A DNA stretch of 64,000 bases from Sporosarcina beigongshangi (GTDB lineage Bacteria > Actinomycetota > Actinomycetes > Actinomycetales > Micrococcaceae), in contig NZ_JADHDY010000009.1 in assembly GCF_016820535.1 (NCBI RefSeq), positions 62,001 through 126,000 on the forward strand, read 5' to 3'. A program made the translations under genes and the position numbers. Below are positions 62,846-64,000 of the stretch, one piece after another. A model generated the notes under the pieces. It made no database searches and had not been told where the DNA came from. It saw only the letters and a program-made list of their open reading frames with translations. Each line of letters begins with the position of its first letter. Position 1 is the first letter of the stretch.

Positions 62846-63636
62846 AGGGCCGCCCACTCATCGGCACCTTCGCGGTGCTGGGCTACATCATCATGATCGT
62901 GCCCATTCTCTTCGTCGTGGCAATCGCCTTTACCGACAGCCAGACGTTGAGCTTCCCACTCAGGGGCTTCACGCTGCGCTGGTTCGGCGAGGCAGCCTCG
63001 TACACTCCGTTCACCTCGGCACTGCTCAGCAGCCTGGGCCTGGCTGTGCTCTCCACAGCGCTGGCGCTGGCGATCGGAATCCCGGTCACGCTCGCCATCC
63101 AGCGCGGAAAGATCCCGGGCAAGTCCCTGGTCGAGGGCCTGTTTCTCTCGCCGCTGGTAGTGCCGGAACTTGTCGTGGGCCTGGCCCTCTACCAGCAGGT
63201 CATGGTGGGCCTGAACCAAACTGCGCTCGTGGCCCTGGTCATCGGCCATACCGTGATCCTGCTGCCGTATGCGGTGCGGGTGACCGGGGCCTCGCTCGCC
63301 CTTGCCGATCCCTTTGTTGAGGAAGCCGCACGCGGCCTGGGTGCATCACCGTTCAAGACCTTCTTGACCGTGACACTTCCGCTGCTGCGGCCAGGCATCT
63401 TCTCGGCAGCCCTTCTGAGCTTCATCACCTCGTTCAACAATGTGCCGATGTCGCTGCTTCTGCAGAGCCGAAACTTCCACACGCTCCCGATCACCATGCT
63501 CGATTACATCCAACAGTCCTATGACCCGATGATCGCTGCCATGTCGACACTCCTACTCGCCGGAACCGTTGTCATCGCCATCGTGGCAGAACGCACGGTT
63601 GGCTTCGCCAAGATCTTTGGAGGCATCAACAAATGA
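62842..63636 (+). CDS. ABC transporter permease (spermidine/putrescine PotC type)
   Basis: 264 residues, six helices, coupling loop EEAARGLGASPFKTFLTVTLPLL. ATGA overlap with the gene before and with the ATPase gene after. Second membrane half of the importer. Confidence 0.9.
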   Translation: MKGRPLIGTFAVLGYIIMIVPILFVVAIAFTDSQTLSFPLRGFTLRWFGEAASYTPFTSALLSSLGLAVLSTALALAIGIPVTLAIQRGKIPGKSLVEGLFLSPLVVPELVVGLALYQQVMVGLNQTALVALVIGHTVILLPYAVRVTGASLALADPFVEEAARGLGASPFKTFLTVTLPLLRPGIFSAALLSFITSFNNVPMSLLLQSRNFHTLPITMLDYIQQSYDPMIAAMSTLLLAGTVVIAIVAERTVGFAKIFGGINK

Positions 63637-64000
63637 CCATTGCAGCAGAATTCATCGGCGTCAGCCAATCATTCGGCGACTTTCTCGCCGTCGACAATCT
63701 GGACCTGAAGATCGAAGAAGGCAAGCTCACCACCCTTCTCGGACCCAGTGGATGCGGCAAGACCACCACATTGCGCATGCTCGCCGGCTACGGCACCCCC
63801 ACGAAGGGGCGCATCACCATCGGCGGCAAGGACGCGACCAGGCTGCCGCCGGAAAAGCGCAACCTGGGCATGGTGTTCCAGTCCTATGCCCTATTCCCGC
63901 ACATGACCGTGGCTGAAAACGTGGCATACGGGTTGAAAATCCGCAAGGTGTCCGAACCGGAACGTTCACGGCGTGTCATGGAGAGCCTTGACCTCGTGGG
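63633..64000 (+). CDS. ABC transporter ATPase, cut by the right edge
   Basis: Starts at ATG 63633 (ATGA overlap). The 122 residues present hold Walker A GPSGCGKTT (37-45), Q-loop MVFQSYALFPHMTVAENV and the start of the helical domain; the signature and Walker B lie beyond the window. Polyamine or iron-type importer ATPase (PotA-like). The binding protein of the system is not in the window. Confidence 0.9.
   Translation, partial: MTIAAEFIGVSQSFGDFLAVDNLDLKIEEGKLTTLLGPSGCGKTTTLRMLAGYGTPTKGRITIGGKDATRLPPEKRNLGMVFQSYALFPHMTVAENVAYGLKIRKVSEPERSRRVMESLDLV

Overview
The window looks like the chromosome of a high-GC soil actinobacterium of the Micrococcaceae (Arthrobacter or a close relative). The clues are many GTG and TTG starts, strong GGAGG-type ribosome binding sites, a tRNA-Leu without an encoded CCA end, a complete actinobacterial-type Azt zinc importer, and a dense set of sugar, sugar-acid and amino-acid catabolic operons, each with its own local repressor. 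The genus is inferred from gene content; no rRNA is present to prove it.

Positions 1-7500 are accessory DNA, visibly poorer in GC and with long intergenic stretches. They hold a partial ORF with a HEPN-like RNxxxH motif, an IstB (IS21) remnant, a translationally coupled pair of a 376-residue cytosolic protein and a four-helix membrane protein, and a 749-residue P-loop GTPase. In the GTPase the P-loop and the DxxG motif are about 280 residues apart, an arm-type DNA-binding-like segment sits at the N-terminus, and a pair of inverted tandem repeats lies upstream. Positions 7341-7501 and 15522-15682 are diverged direct repeats of one sequence. The right copy ends in an intact tRNA 3' half (T-arm and acceptor strand) with a terminator, so it looks like an attachment site. 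Between the two repeats lies a divergent cluster: ureohydrolase and aspartase on the minus strand, then an amino-acid ABC importer, a GntR regulator and an asparaginase-like protein on the plus strand. It should feed aspartate-type compounds into fumarate. Positions 15.9-16.9 kb hold transposase and recombinase fragments.

Positions 16.9-28.4 kb are one LacI-controlled regulon. Two near-identical 18-bp palindromes sit in front of two operons: enoyl-CoA hydratase, class III CoA-transferase, acyl-CoA ligase and a solute-binding-like protein to the left; an MBL-fold hydrolase, a 3-hydroxyacyl-CoA-dehydrogenase-family enzyme, an idonate-dehydrogenase-like enzyme, a KduD-like SDR and an MFS carrier to the right. 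This mixture of CoA activation and sugar-acid dehydrogenases matches no pathway I can name and is the best candidate for an undescribed catabolic route.

Positions 29.1-42.6 kb hold the aztABCD zinc system with two beta-propeller lipoproteins and a Zur/Fur-like box, an ABC exporter, a MarR/MFS drug-efflux pair, a diacylglycerol kinase next to an App1-type phosphatase, and a TetR/MFS pair. Positions 42.7-56.7 kb form a sugar-acid region: a uronate-dehydrogenase-like enzyme and a sugar ABC importer on the minus strand, then galactonate dehydratase, SMP-30 lactonase, KDG-type kinase, KDPG-type aldolase and a ROK repressor (De Ley-Doudoroff logic). A secreted GH16 glucanase, a GH20 hexosaminidase and CutC follow. 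Positions 56.8-64 kb hold a glycine-zipper protein, tRNA-Leu(GAG), a divergent SDR/TetR pair with twin operators, a 41-bp repeat array, a holin-superfamily-IV membrane protein, and a LacI regulator beside a polyamine-type ABC importer that runs off the right edge.
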